Shown here piece by piece: positions 10,567-20,940 of a stretch of DNA of 31,640 nucleotides (positions within the stretch are counted from its first letter, which is position 1; each line of letters opens with the position of its first letter). The notes under the pieces are model-generated. The model was not told the DNA's origin, ran no database searches, and was given only the letters and a program-made list of their open reading frames with translations. The translations under genes and the position numbers were made by a program. The stretch comes from Welwitschia mirabilis (taxonomy: Eukaryota; Gnetophyta; Gnetopsida; Welwitschiales). The stretch covers positions 140,678,183 through 140,709,822 of the forward strand of contig JBOZIK010000001.1 of assembly GCA_051453625.1 (NCBI GenBank), in the 5' to 3' direction.

Positions 10567-11980
10567 TATGAGTAAAAGAGTAGAATCCTTTTTGGAAGAA
10601 GAAATTTTTACATCATTCCTTACTTTGTTCTCATCCTTTTATCTTGATAAAATTCAAGCAAAGACTTGAAATTATTTACTAAAGACATATAACATTTACT
10701 ACTTTGTAAATTTAGTTTTACCAAAATACAACAATTGATGAAGATGACTATTGGATAATTCATTCCTCCAAGCTACATGTTGATTCTTGTTCATAGAGAC
10801 TGCAGCCTAAGTGGGAGGTATGCCTAAAGATGACTCTTGGGTAATTCATTCCTCTACTTGACATACTTCCGTTTCTATTACTATTAATGATATAAAAGCT
10901 TTATTTGGACTTGAATATCATCATGGCTTGCTTATATTCTTATCAAATCCCTCAGCTATTGTTATACTACACTTAGTGTAGAATATGTGATAAATAGAAA
11001 AGGAACATTAGCTTGCAAATGCTTATATAAATCCAAGTTATGCATTTTAGGTTTATCATTTAATTTTTTTTCCCACATGTTCTATAACCAATTTCTATAG
11101 TAGTTACATTGATATGATTAGGATTCTCTAAGATAGTGTATACTTTAACATTGCTAAATGCCTCTTCACTACTATAGAAAATAAGATGGGCTACAAGTGT
11201 AATCTTATCTTTCCTTACGTAGTTTCAAACTTGATCTACAAGATGAGATAGGATCTTCATATAAACTATTACTCCTAAAACTATTACCCAAGCTAATAAG
11301 TGTAAGAATCAATATTGGATTCTATGGAGTCTTTAAGATATTTAATAAGGAGAAGAAGAAAATCCTTAAAGGACTCCTCCACATTCTCAAACTCCTTCTT
11401 CTCCCTACTCTTTACATTCTCCAATAAGAAAGAGATAGGCTCCTATTTACTAAACTACTTATTCCTCTTCTTCTCCATATTATTTTGCTCCTCCTTCTAT
11501 TACTCATAAACATTCCTTCACTTCTTTAAGTGATATACTTTTGAAGGAAGTCCCTAAGCCCTAATGAACTTGGATTAGAAAGTTATTGAGGAATATAAAA
11601 ACAATTGCAAAGAAATAAAGGGANNNNNNNNNNNNNNNNNNNNNNNNNNNNNNNNNNNNNNNNNNNNNNNNNNNNNNNNNNNNNNNNNNNNNNNNNNNNN
11701 NNNNNNNNNNNNNNNNNNNNNNNAGGACTCCTCCACATTATTAAACTCCTTCTTCTCCCTACTCTTTACATACTACAATAAGAAAGGGATAGGCCCCTAT
11801 TGACTAAACTACTTATTCCTATTCTTCTCCATATTATTTTGCTCCTCCTTCTATTACTCACAAACATTCCTTCACTTCTTCAAGTGATATAATTTTGAAG
11901 GAAGTCTCTAAGCCCTAATGAACTTGGATTAGAAAGTTATTACGGAATATAAAACTAGTTGCAAAGCAAAAAAGGGAGAT
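10567..11980 (+). pseudogene. Decayed second reading region of E1, function not recognised
   Basis: A weak trace of coding starts at MSKRVESFLEEEIF and continues, with many stops, through DDSWVIHSSTLHTSVS, ITINDIKALFGLEYHH and FTTIENKMGYKCNL. It ends in a serine/proline-rich tail near 11370-11510 (TPPHSQTPSSPY). Athila and Tat elements often carry an additional ORF with a plant-mobile-domain-like or envelope-like product and a low-complexity tail at about this place, before the polypurine tract. The likeness is one of layout and a few hydrophobic patterns, not of diagnostic residues. A gap at 11624-11723 with 254-bp duplicated flanks interrupts the tail. It may instead be non-coding sequence. 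Confidence 0.3.
11370..11977. repeat. 254-bp direct repeat flanking a 100-N gap
   Basis: Bases 11370-11623 and 11724-11977 have identical length and align throughout with a few percent of substitutions. Confidence 0.85.
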
Positions 11981-12939
11981 ATCAAAGAAACAAGAAGATT
12001 TGAACTAAACATTTGAGAGGTTAGTCTTTTATTGAAGATGTTTAATATAGATTTCTTTCTATCTCTCACTCTTTCATCCTTTTTCATCTATATTTTTCAA
12101 TTGTAATAGTTGTATTATACTTGCATCTTGCTTTGTTATAATGACTTTTATACTTAATGAAAAATCAATATGAATTTTTGTTTCTATACATTCAGTTTTG
12201 ATTATAAGCTAACAATTAACTATAAAATTCTTAATTAAGTTTAAAGGCTCAGAAACATAAGATTTGAGGCATACCTCCTAATAAAGCCTATGCCATTAGA
12301 TCCCTAATTAGCACTACTACCTTAACTCATACAAACAAATTCCTCTTTTTTTCACATATATTCTACATTAAATTTCTTCTATTAACATAACTTGAATATC
12401 TATTAAAAATTTATAAAAATTGATTGTTTTAAATTCATCATCCACTTCTTCATTCCCAAATAATTACATTCATTTCTTATTCTTATTCTTTTTTAATTAT
12501 TTTCTAATCATTTGTGTAGTCATACATCTTAGATTCATAAATTTCATTCAAGACAACCAAAAAATTCATTTTTTTAATTTTTCATCTATCATTTACATTA
12601 GTTTGATTTTATATTTTCTATTTTAAACATTCATTAAACATTTTCCTTTAAGTAATTTCCCTTTCTAGTTCATTTAGACTATAGCACATGAATTATTCAA
12701 TTCTCTTTATATTTACATTTAATTTTTCATCTTTTAAATTTTAAGGATAAATTTTAGCTTTGGTTGGGGGAGTAACATTCATACTTAAGTTCCTACCTTT
12801 TCATGCCTTATTCTATTTCTTAAGTATAATTTTAAAACACATTACCAAATGTTGTTCAAAATCTTTCATATTTCATACTTAATTCATTTGATTTAAATTT
12901 TTTACCATGTTACTTAATATTTTTTCACATTGTTTTTGC
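11978..12939 (+). other. 3' untranslated stretch of E1
   Basis: No coding signal. T-rich frames such as 12420-12626 are low-complexity. A polypurine-like G run lies near its end. Confidence 0.45.
12762..12771 (+). other. Polypurine-like tract upstream of the E1 3' LTR
   Basis: ggttgggggag stands out in AT-rich sequence. A TTTGGGGGAG-like tract in the 3' untranslated region is characteristic of Athila/Tat elements. The LTR appears to begin about 170 bp later, so this may not be the tract that actually primed plus-strand synthesis. Confidence 0.4.
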
Positions 12940-14251
12940 TATGGGACTAGTAAAAGTTAGTTGAGGATATGATAACATGTAAAAATAACATTTATATCAA
13001 GAAATTAAGGCCTTATTAGCATGTTTAAATGTGAATCATGATAGTTTTATGTAATTATTATGATGAAGGCCATATAAATTCAATTTCACTAATAATCTAC
13101 ATTAACACTATTATTTTATAAAATAAATGTATTATTAGGATTATTGTAATAGAAGATGGAGGTGTATAAATTATAACTAGCTATAGTACTAGTTTTAAAA
13201 GTATTGATGCTAGTTACTTTAATCAAAATAGTACCATTCTTATGTTCCTGATTTTTCTTAATTCAAGTAATCCATTTCAACCATTTCTACAAATAGAAGA
13301 TGAATGAGGAATATTTTCTAAGAAGGACCCTTCAATTTGGTTCCATTACTAAAGGATAATCCTATACACTTTAATCATTCTCTAGAATGACTAAATTAGG
13401 TATTTGGAACTATAATTGTAAATCATAATTCTATCTTACAAACATTATATCTCACTTTACTTAGAGGACATCATATCATTATTAAAGAGATTAGAATATT
13501 TATTTTTAAGCATCCCATAGAAATGGACTAGCTACCAAACTAGCATGATGCTTTTTGACTTATCATGAGAAAAATTTTTATACTATATGCTTTTAATTTT
13601 TAAATAATGAAGTTTATATATTTTTGATGCATTAATTTAATATTAATTTATGATTACTTCATACTTGTTATGCTTAGCATTGGCTAAGGGATTATTTTAG
13701 CTTAAGATCTACAAGGGGATTATCCTTTTCTGTTTTAGCTTACATAATGTAAATGTTTATTTGATAGATATTGGGATACTTCTACGTTTCATGCTTATTT
13801 TATTCTTATTGTAAAGGATATGTGACTTTGGTATATCATCCTCATGTCTATAATGGATGATATTATGCCATTGTGTTTGAGCTTGAACTATATAGGCACT
13901 CATATTTATGAGGAATTATATCATTATTCTTGAGTTGAAAGTAAAACATACATGATTTTACTCTAGTACTTATGTTTTTTCATGAAGTGATTATGTTAGT
14001 TTTAATGCTATGTCCTATTCCTATATCTCTCATATAATTTCACTCTCTACTATTTACTATCATTATCCTTGCTTTAGTGATAACTTCCATTAGCTATATC
14101 TATGAAAAATAACACTAAGACTATAGTACAAATAGAAGTCTTAGTACTATTTATAAAAGTTGGGTTTAATCATGTAAGATTTTATCCCTAGGGTGATCTT
14201 TCTATTTTCATATATTAATAATAGATATAAGAATAGAAAAAATCCTCCACA
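12940..14251 (+). repeat. E1 3' LTR
   Basis: It is colinear with the 5' LTR from about 12971 onward and ends at ccaca (14247-14251), equivalent to ctaca at 6041-6045. It is uninterrupted by gaps and so gives the better picture of the LTR. The start is uncertain by some tens of bases. Confidence 0.7.
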
Positions 14252-15049
14252 AACATAAATTTACTTTATCTAAAAAGTGTATTTTATCAATTCCTAAGCA
14301 AAGTAATATTTAAACTAATCATCACTAGAAAAAGAAAATTGCATTTACTACACAAATATGGTTTAGGTTACTAAAAAACATATTTTATTTTATTCCTAAA
14401 ATATTTGATAAATTAGTCCTTAAATGATAACCCATTTTTCCCTCCACTAACTATCAGATATGGATTAGAAGATTAAAAAAATAGCAAAGTATGAGTAAAA
14501 TAATTTGATGCATTCCTTTAGACTTTAAAATATAAGAAGAGATATATGAAAGATAAGAGGTTACTGCATTAAAGTTTTAAAACAAAAACCTAGAAGANNN
14601 NNNNNNNNNNNNNNNNNNNNNNNNNNNNNNNNNNNNNNNNNNNNNNNNNNNNNNNNNNNNNNNNNNNNNNNNNNNNNNNNNNNNNNNNNNNNNNNNNCTA
14701 CACAAATATTCTTTAGGTTACTAAAAAAATATTTTATTTTATTCCTAAAAGATTTTATAAATTAGTCCTTAAAAGATAACCCATTTTTCCCTCCACTAAC
14801 TATCATACATGGATTAGAAGATTAAAAAAATAGCAAAGTATGAGTAAGGTAATTTGATGCATCCCTTTAGACTTCAAAATATAAGAAGAGATATATGAAA
14901 GATAAGAGGTTACTACATTAAATTTTTAAAACAAAAACCTAGAAGGAGAAAAACAAAAAGTTAGAACTAAAATAAGTAAAACAGGAATTAAACTAAAATG
15001 AGATGGAAATTGAAATAGATGTAGAAATGATGGGAAATAATGATACCGA
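14252..15049. other. Non-coding sequence between E1 and the duplicated block
   Basis: AT-rich, with no coding match on either strand. It contains the gap at 14598-14697 and its duplicated flanks. Confidence 0.4.
14348..14946. repeat. 250-bp direct repeat flanking a 100-N gap
   Basis: Bases 14348-14597 and 14698-14946 align almost base for base with a few percent difference. Confidence 0.85.
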
Positions 15050-17158
15050 AGCAAATATCAATGAATATAACAACGATAAGTTTTTAACAATGATGTTAGC
15101 CTTATAATAAATAAGATTAACTATAAAAATAACTTTAATAAGAGTAATTATCATAACTATTAAAATACTAAGTAAAACAGACAAAAAGGAACATGAAAAA
15201 CATTAACCACTATCCTAAATTCTAATTTAGAAATATCTACTAGTACATGGTATAAAATGTTTTGATGTTAAAGGTGCATGATTTAAGGTTAAACAACATA
15301 GATCATCATGTGATAAGGGTAGTAACTATTAAAACCTCTCATGATTATTTAGTAAAGCATCAATGTAATGTCAAGGCTATTATGCAATCCAATCCTCAAC
15401 TACCAATTCACTAATAAATGATGATTATGCTTGAAGTTCTTAAAACTTATTACTTAAACTCATGGAAAATTAAGCTATTAGGATCATTAAAAGACATGGT
15501 TTATTATGATGAAATGAATGCAACCATTACTAAAAAGGTAAGAACCATAAGCTAAAGCCATATCATGGTTAACTCGTCCTCTAGTGGATTTCCTATAGTT
15601 ATCATATTAAATGATTAAAGGTCTCTCTTAGGAAAATTTCCATTAATGCACTTATGATAGGACATCATGAAATTAGATGTAGCATTTTTTCCTTCCCTTT
15701 TATATTTTGTTTTCTTTTTTCCCCTTAGGAATATTGATTGATCATTAACATGATAGATCATTAAAGTACATAGATAAATATAGACATCAGATTTGATAAA
15801 TATAATGTTTAATAAAATAAGATAAACATTCGAACTCATAGGCATAAGAATGTTTTAAGATTAATTGAAATTTAATCTTATCACTTTAAGTATCTCAAAT
15901 TAAAATTAGTTTCATGATAAATCATATTAATTTTAGCCAAAATCTAAGTGAATAAATGATCAAATACTATAATAATGTAACCAAGAAATACAACTAAGAA
16001 ATAATTTAAAATATTAAAAGTGAAAGATTCTTATGTTGATTAAGGGGATCCTCTAAGTCAATTAATTCTNNNNNNNNNNNNNNNNNNNNNNNNNNNNNNN
16101 NNNNNNNNNNNNNNNNNNNNNNNNNNNNNNNNNNNNNNNNNNNNNNNNNNNNNNNNNNNNNNNNNNNNNATCAAATATCAATGAATATAACAATGATATG
16201 TTTTTAACAATGATGTTAGCCTTATAATAAATAAGATTAACTATAAGAATAACTTTAATAAGATTAATTATCATTACTATTAAAGGAACATGTGAAACAT
16301 TAATCACTATCCTAAATTCTAATCTAGAAATATTTACTGGTATATGGTATAAAATGTTTTGATGTTAAAGGTGCATGATTTAAGGTTAAACAACATAGAT
16401 CATCATGTACTAAGGGTAGTGACTATTAAAACCTCTCATGATTATTTAGTAAAGCATCAATGTAATGTCAAGGCTATAATTTAGTCCAATCCTCAAATAC
16501 TAATTCACTAATAAATGATGACTATGCTTGAAGTACTTAAAACTTATTACTTAAACTCAAGGAAAATTAAGCTATTACAATCATTAAAAGACATGATTTA
16601 TTATGATGAAATGAATGCAACCATTACTAAGAAGGTAAGGACCATAAGCTAAAGCTATATCATGATCAACTCATCCTATAGTGGATTTCCTAGAGTTATC
16701 ATATTAAATGATTAAAGGTCTCTCTTAGAAAAATTTTCATTAATGCACTTGTGATAGGACATCATGGAATTAGATGTAGCATTTTTTCCTTCCCTTTTCA
16801 TATTTCATTTTCTTTTTTCCCCTTAGGAACATTGATTGATCATTGACATGATAGATCATTAAAGTGCATAGATGAATATAGACATCCGATTTGATGAATA
16901 TAAATTTAACAAAATAAGATAAACATTCAAACTCATAGGCATAATACTATTTTAAGATTAATTAATCTTATCACTTTAAGTACCTCAAATTAAAATTAGT
17001 TTCATGATAACTCATATTAATTTTAGCATAAATCTAAGTGAATAAATGATCAAATAGTATAATAATGTAACCAAGAAATACAATTAAGAAATAATTTAAA
17101 TATTGAAAGTGAAAGATTCTTATGTTGGTTGAGGGGATCCTCTAAGTAAATTAATTCT
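15050..17158. repeat. About 1-kb direct repeat flanking a 100-N gap
   Basis: Copy 1 spans about 15050-16069 and copy 2 16170-17158. They agree at roughly 95%, with small indels including an 18-base stretch present only in copy 1 near 15172. Both end at the same ttaattct. Copy 2 continues directly into the 3' end of the E2 integrase. The block holds no conserved reading frame: the 76-codon minus-strand frame at 15615-15845 is broken by an indel in copy 2. On the minus strand it carries a purine run (AAGGGGAAAAAAGAAAA, near 16820 and 15725) that could be a polypurine tract of E2. Confidence 0.8.
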
Positions 17159-18860
17159 ATCATGTCTATGGTATAAGGATAATCATTAAGGGATTAATAC
17201 AAGTTTAGCTATTTTTCATTAAATTTAAGTTTGTCCTTAGTATTTTAATTAGAAATATCAACTCAACCATTAGGATGCACTTTTTTAATAAGATAAAGAC
17301 CTAATAATTTTAAAATTAACTTGTTATGGATAAGATGCACTTTAATATTGAATAATACCATAAATTAAAATAGGCTAAAATATCTATGTAAACACTTCTT
17401 ATCATGTGAGATTTTGGTTTGCTCTTTTTGGATGAGTTATTTATGAATAGCACAAGTACTTTTTTCATTTATGTATTGTAGTTTTTCTTCTTAATAGTAA
17501 AGGTTCACATCATAATTAAAAACATTAAGTGGATGGATTATTTTATAATAGTTATATCACACATCAGTGAAAGAATACAAGTTTTATGATACATAAGTAA
17601 GTAAGAAGTAAAGCCTAGTAAATTATATCAAGTTATGCAATAATCCCAAAGAACATCATTGAGTTTTAGAGACCATGAAATTTTGGTTTTAAAAACAAGT
17701 TTCTGAAGCATCTTTTCAATTTCTATATTGAAAATTTCAACTAACCACTAATCTGAGGATGATAGCCATTAATAATCATATGCTTTATTCATACTAATAG
17801 AAGAAGTTTTCTAAGGATTTTATTTGTGAAATATGTACCTTAATCACTTATCAAAATTCTTATAAAGTCAAACTTATTAAAGATATTAGAATAAAAAAAA
17901 TGATATACAATTTTAACATTATTAGAAATNNNNNNNNNNNNNNNNNNNNNNNNNNNNNNNNNNNNNNNNNNNNNNNNNNNNNNNNNNNNNNNNNNNNNNN
18001 NNNNNNNNNNNNNNNNNNNNNNNNNNNNNAAATAGTGTAAATGGCCTCAATTCATTTGCTTACATAATTATTAACCAATACAATATAATTTTTATTACAA
18101 AAAAGATGGTTTTAAAGGGCTATGAAATCAATACCTTAATAATTAAAAGGTTCACATTCTAAATTGGTTATAAGGATATGTCTTGAAATTTGAACATCTT
18201 TCTAGAATGCTAACTAGAATTATATGTTCTACAAAAGTGAAATTAATCCTAAAAATAAGTGCAATAATNNNNNNNNNNNNNNNNNNNNNNNNNNNNNNNN
18301 NNNNNNNNNNNNNNNNNNNNNNNNNNNNNNNNNNNNNNNNNNNNNNNNNNNNNNNNNNNNNNNNNNNNNNNNNNNNNNNNNNNNNNNNNNNNNNNNNNNN
18401 NNNNNNNNNNNNNNNNNNNNNNNNNNNNNNNNNNNNNNNNNNNNNNNNNNNNNNNNNNNNNNNNNNNNNNNNNNNNNNNNNNNNNNNNNNNNNNNNNNNN
18501 NNNNNNNNNNNNNNNNNNNNNNNNNNNNNNNNNNNNNNNNNNNNNNNNNNNNNNNNNNNNNNNNNNNNNNNNNNNNNNNNNNNNNNNNNNNNNNNNNNNN
18601 NNNNNNNNNNNNNNNNNNNNNNNNNNNNNNNNNNNNNNNNNNNNNNNNNNNNNNNNNNNNNNNNNNNNNNNNNNNNAAAGTGAAAATAATCCTAAAAATA
18701 AGTGCAATAATAAAATCCAACATGAATAATTTTCGTGGCTATATTTTATTCATTAAAGTTATATCACCATGACACAAAGATGAGATATCTTTTTATTTTC
18801 ATTTAGTTACATTATTACATATGATTTATTCTTTACATCCATAACAAGTGGGGTTGACAC
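17140..18860 (-). pseudogene. pol: Integrase relic of E2
   Basis: Integrase inserts the cDNA copy into the host chromosome. The zinc region is represented by KIIHVGFYYCTYF (near 18740), but its HHCC ligands are eroded. The core begins GIDFIAL, with the first catalytic Asp kept at 18127-18129. It continues NYIVLVNNYVSK and IEAIYTI and, across the gap at 17930-18029, SNNVKIVYHFF. The second Asp is kept in ILISD-stop-GTYF (17843-17845). YHPQISG is intact, but the catalytic Glu of the GQxE box reads Lys (17735-17737). The C-terminal domain follows, with QKEQTKISHDKK, FMVLFNIKVHLI and LGLYLIKKVHPNG, ending near 17145. There are numerous stops and some frame changes. The 408-N gap at 18269-18676 has 35-base duplicated flanks and seems to remove nothing. 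Confidence 0.8.
18234..18711. repeat. 35-bp direct repeat flanking a 408-N gap
   Basis: Bases 18234-18268 and 18677-18711 differ at one or two positions. The integrase reading continues when one copy is counted once. Confidence 0.8.
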
Positions 18861-19800
18861 CATTCATAATCCCCTATTGTATGAAGAAAATATTTACATT
18901 AGTTTCTAGTACCTCATTTAGGGTTTTTTATGGTAACTTAATAAGTAATAATATCAACATATTATGAAGTAATATATTAAGAAGAAATAGAATAATTTTT
19001 TTTAATGGTAAAGAATTATTCATCTAGAAAGAGGTATTCAATGAGAAAGTTTTTTGAGAAATGAAGTACCTCTATGTTGTAAGGAATTTGAAATAGATGA
19101 TTTACAACATAATTCTATTTTCCTTCTTTATCCATAATGGTGAGATTAAAATCTTATATTAACAACACACATATAATAATTATATTACTTGAATCCTTCT
19201 TAATGATAAGATAATAAATGCAATCATAATTAATATATATTACTATAAAATCTAAGAAGGTAGTGTCAAAATTTATCTAAGTAGAAAATGATTCCTAGCA
19301 TTTCTTTCTTTATAGTTTTATAATAAATTTGAACACTAGAAAGGGTTTTACTAATGTAACTAATGACTCTATATCCCTTATCATATTTTTATCCTAACAA
19401 ACCACCTTTGATTACATTACATGCATTACACATCAACTCAAAATCTTTAGTTTAATTAAGGCCTCCTACAATAGGTTTAGATGTGACTCTTTCTTTAGGT
19501 TGATCAAAGGATTTTTTAGAATACTTTGTTAAATTAAATTTAATATCCTTTATGAGTAAGAAATAAAGAGGTTTATAGGTCTTACCATAATCTTTAATGA
19601 ATATATGGTAGATTCTATCATGCCTAAGAAAAGAACTAAGTTGTTTAAAATTGGTAGGTTAAGGTAAACTACAAATAATTTCAATTTTGGCTAAGTTCAT
19701 TCTTATGTGTTTACTTAAAATATGATATCCCAACATGATATTATCCTCCATTAAGAAGTATCTCCTTTTCCAACTTATGTGTAAATCACTGTTGGTAAAT
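18861..19800 (-). pseudogene. pol: RT connection and RNase H relic of E2
   Basis: One frame stays open, apart from three stops, for about 420 bases. It reads NIMLGYHILSKHIRMNLAKI, then SFLRHDRIYHIFIKDYGKTY and KPIVGGLN, matching the gypsy sequence (LGH.IS..GIEVD.AKI, SFLGH..FYRRFIKDFS). RNase H follows with FELMCNACN in place of the family's FE(V/L)MCDASD, so the first catalytic Asp is Asn (19425-19427). Next come YISKTLSSVQIYYKTIKKEM (family YASKTLN.AQ.NY..TEKE) and, in another frame, IVIYINYDCIYYLIIKKDSS and FNLTIMDKEGK. RNase H would degrade the RNA strand during reverse transcription; this copy cannot. The end grades into the integrase leader (DYEWCQPHLLW). Confidence 0.8.
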
Positions 19801-20355
19801 TAATCTAAGAACCTTTAGAATTTTTTCATTATTTGATCAAAAAATATCCAAATATAGAAAAATCATCAATAAATGTTTAATGTATTCCATAGTAATGTTT
19901 AAAAATATTCCCATCGTGGATCTTTAAAAGATACCTAATGAATTGTATAAATTAAAGGACATTTTTCTAAAGAAAAAGGTAGAAAAAAGTGAGGTAAATT
20001 TTGTTTTGACTTAATCTTTACTAGTTACAAAAACTTAGTTGTAACTACTATAATTATAAAGAAAACAATAATATGAATAACCTTGAACATGGTTGAGAAC
20101 TTAATCTAGAAAGGCTAATTGGTAATAATCATTTTTTGTTATATCATTAAGCTTTCTAAAATCGATGCACGTATGCCACTTTCCATCTTTTGTTGGTACT
20201 ATAGTCAAAGGAATAATCCACTCCCTATTTGATGTAGAAAGAGCAATTTTCTATTTACATCATTAGGTTTCATAAAATCTATGTACCTATGCCGCTTTTC
20301 ACATTTCTTTTGGTTCTATAATTAGAAGGATAATTCACTCACTACTTGAAATGGC
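19801..20355 (-). pseudogene. pol: Reverse transcriptase relic of E2
   Basis: The RT start reads EWIIPLTIVPTKDGKWHTCI followed by DFRKLND, a close match to the gypsy W(V)SP..VV.KKDG.WR.C.DYR.LN box. DYYQLAFLD and VLNHVQGYSYYCFLYNYSSY follow. Here motif A has Tyr (20056-20058) where the catalytic Asp of FLDGYSGY belongs. TKFTSLFSTFFFRKMSFNLY equals the family's TTFTCPFGTFAFRRMPFGLC. Motif C is FIDDFSIFG at about 19847-19873, with both Asp residues kept (19862-19867). A tandem duplication of about 117 bp repeats the first RT block. Several CAA, CAG and TGG codons have become stops. Confidence 0.85.
20162..20355 (-). repeat. Internal tandem duplication of the RT start, period about 117 bp
   Basis: 20162-20238 and 20278-20355 both encode the same RT block (EWIIPLTIVP / ...E-stop-IILLIIEP, then CIDFRKLN / VHRFYET). 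The copies differ at many sites, so the duplication is old. Only the downstream copy keeps a readable box. Confidence 0.7.
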
Positions 20356-20940
20356 ATAAATGATTCTTGCATTTATAAGTTTATGGTATTTATCTTTAAC
20401 CACTTGCTTAAGAATCAAATTTAGTATTGTTTAGGGTGACCTAATTATCTTTAACATTTTTTTCCAAGTAGATCTTTTGTTAAATGATAGAGAAAGGAAT
20501 TACAATAAGGTCTTTATGGTTTTAAGTAAAAGCATGCATTTTTGATGTAAGAAGTTAAGCCAATTCTTTCTCTTGTTGAGGACTAAAGTATTAACTAATC
20601 ACCAATGCTTTCTTAGGATTATCATGCATGAATATGTACTTCAAAAAATTAGGTAATTAGTTAATGTGAATTTCATTATCATCACTCATAAAAGTGGATA
20701 CCCATCATAGTGAAGTAAATTTTCAATAGATAACACTTCTTGAATTTCATCTTTAGTAAGGATTTCAAAGGTATTATTTACTTCTTCATGTGGGTCATTT
20801 CTTAAAAGGTCATTATTGTGGTTGTAAGAATTTAAAAAGATAATACTAACTAAATTGTTTACCAATTTAAAATAATCATTAATGAAACATTCATCACACA
20901 AGATTAGGACCTTTCTTCTATAAGATGACACTAGAGGAGC
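20356..20940 (-). pseudogene. pol: Pre-RT linker of the E2 polyprotein
   Basis: The frame at 20931-20686 (81 codons) reads YFKLVNNLVSIIFLNSYN and ends NTFEILTKDEIQEVLSIENL and LHYDGYPLL. After one frame change the sequence continues LPNFLKYIFMHDNPKKALVI, SPQQEKELA, NHKDLIVIPFSII and QKIYLEKNVK. In Athila-type pol the RT is preceded by L-K-P-L-P-x-x-L-KY-x-F-L and an E-KEL-x-x-LL...W-x-H-KD-(M/I) stretch, which these residues follow in order. The Trp before NHKD is a stop here. The 81-codon frame is the longest clean frame in E2, but it is only a surviving part of the polyprotein, not a separate gene. Confidence 0.7.

Larger units (their letters stand above)
4590..14251 (+). mobile_element. 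Athila-like Ty3/gypsy element E1, decayed and lacking RT/integrase
   Basis: Two direct LTRs (about 4590-6045 and 12940-14251) flank an internal region of about 6.9 kb. It holds a primer-binding site derived from the tRNA-Asp type, a gag relic of the Athila/Tat kind, a second decayed reading region near 10.6-12.0 kb, and a G-rich polypurine-like tract at 12762-12771. I find no RT, RNase H or integrase in either strand between the LTRs. The LTRs agree at roughly 80% in their best stretch and less elsewhere, so insertion was old. The element may have been non-autonomous, or pol may have been deleted. Target-site duplications could not be fixed because the LTR starts are blurred. Confidence 0.7.

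Noticed and set aside
11315-11509. 64-codon plus-strand frame rich in Ser and Phe
   Set aside because: Low-complexity sequence; the serine/proline-rich reading in the neighbouring frame fits the decayed ORF of E1 better.
12420-12626. 68-codon plus-strand frame
   Set aside because: Phe/Ile/Leu-rich from T-rich DNA in the 3' untranslated region of E1.
14993-16307. Minus-strand frames at 14993-15184, 15615-15845 and 16062-16307
   Set aside because: The duplicated copy of this region breaks the 76-codon frame by an indel, so no coding constraint; the last frame crosses N.
18183-18772. Four frames of 150-180 codons
   Set aside because: Almost entirely N; the true coding strand here is the minus-strand integrase relic.
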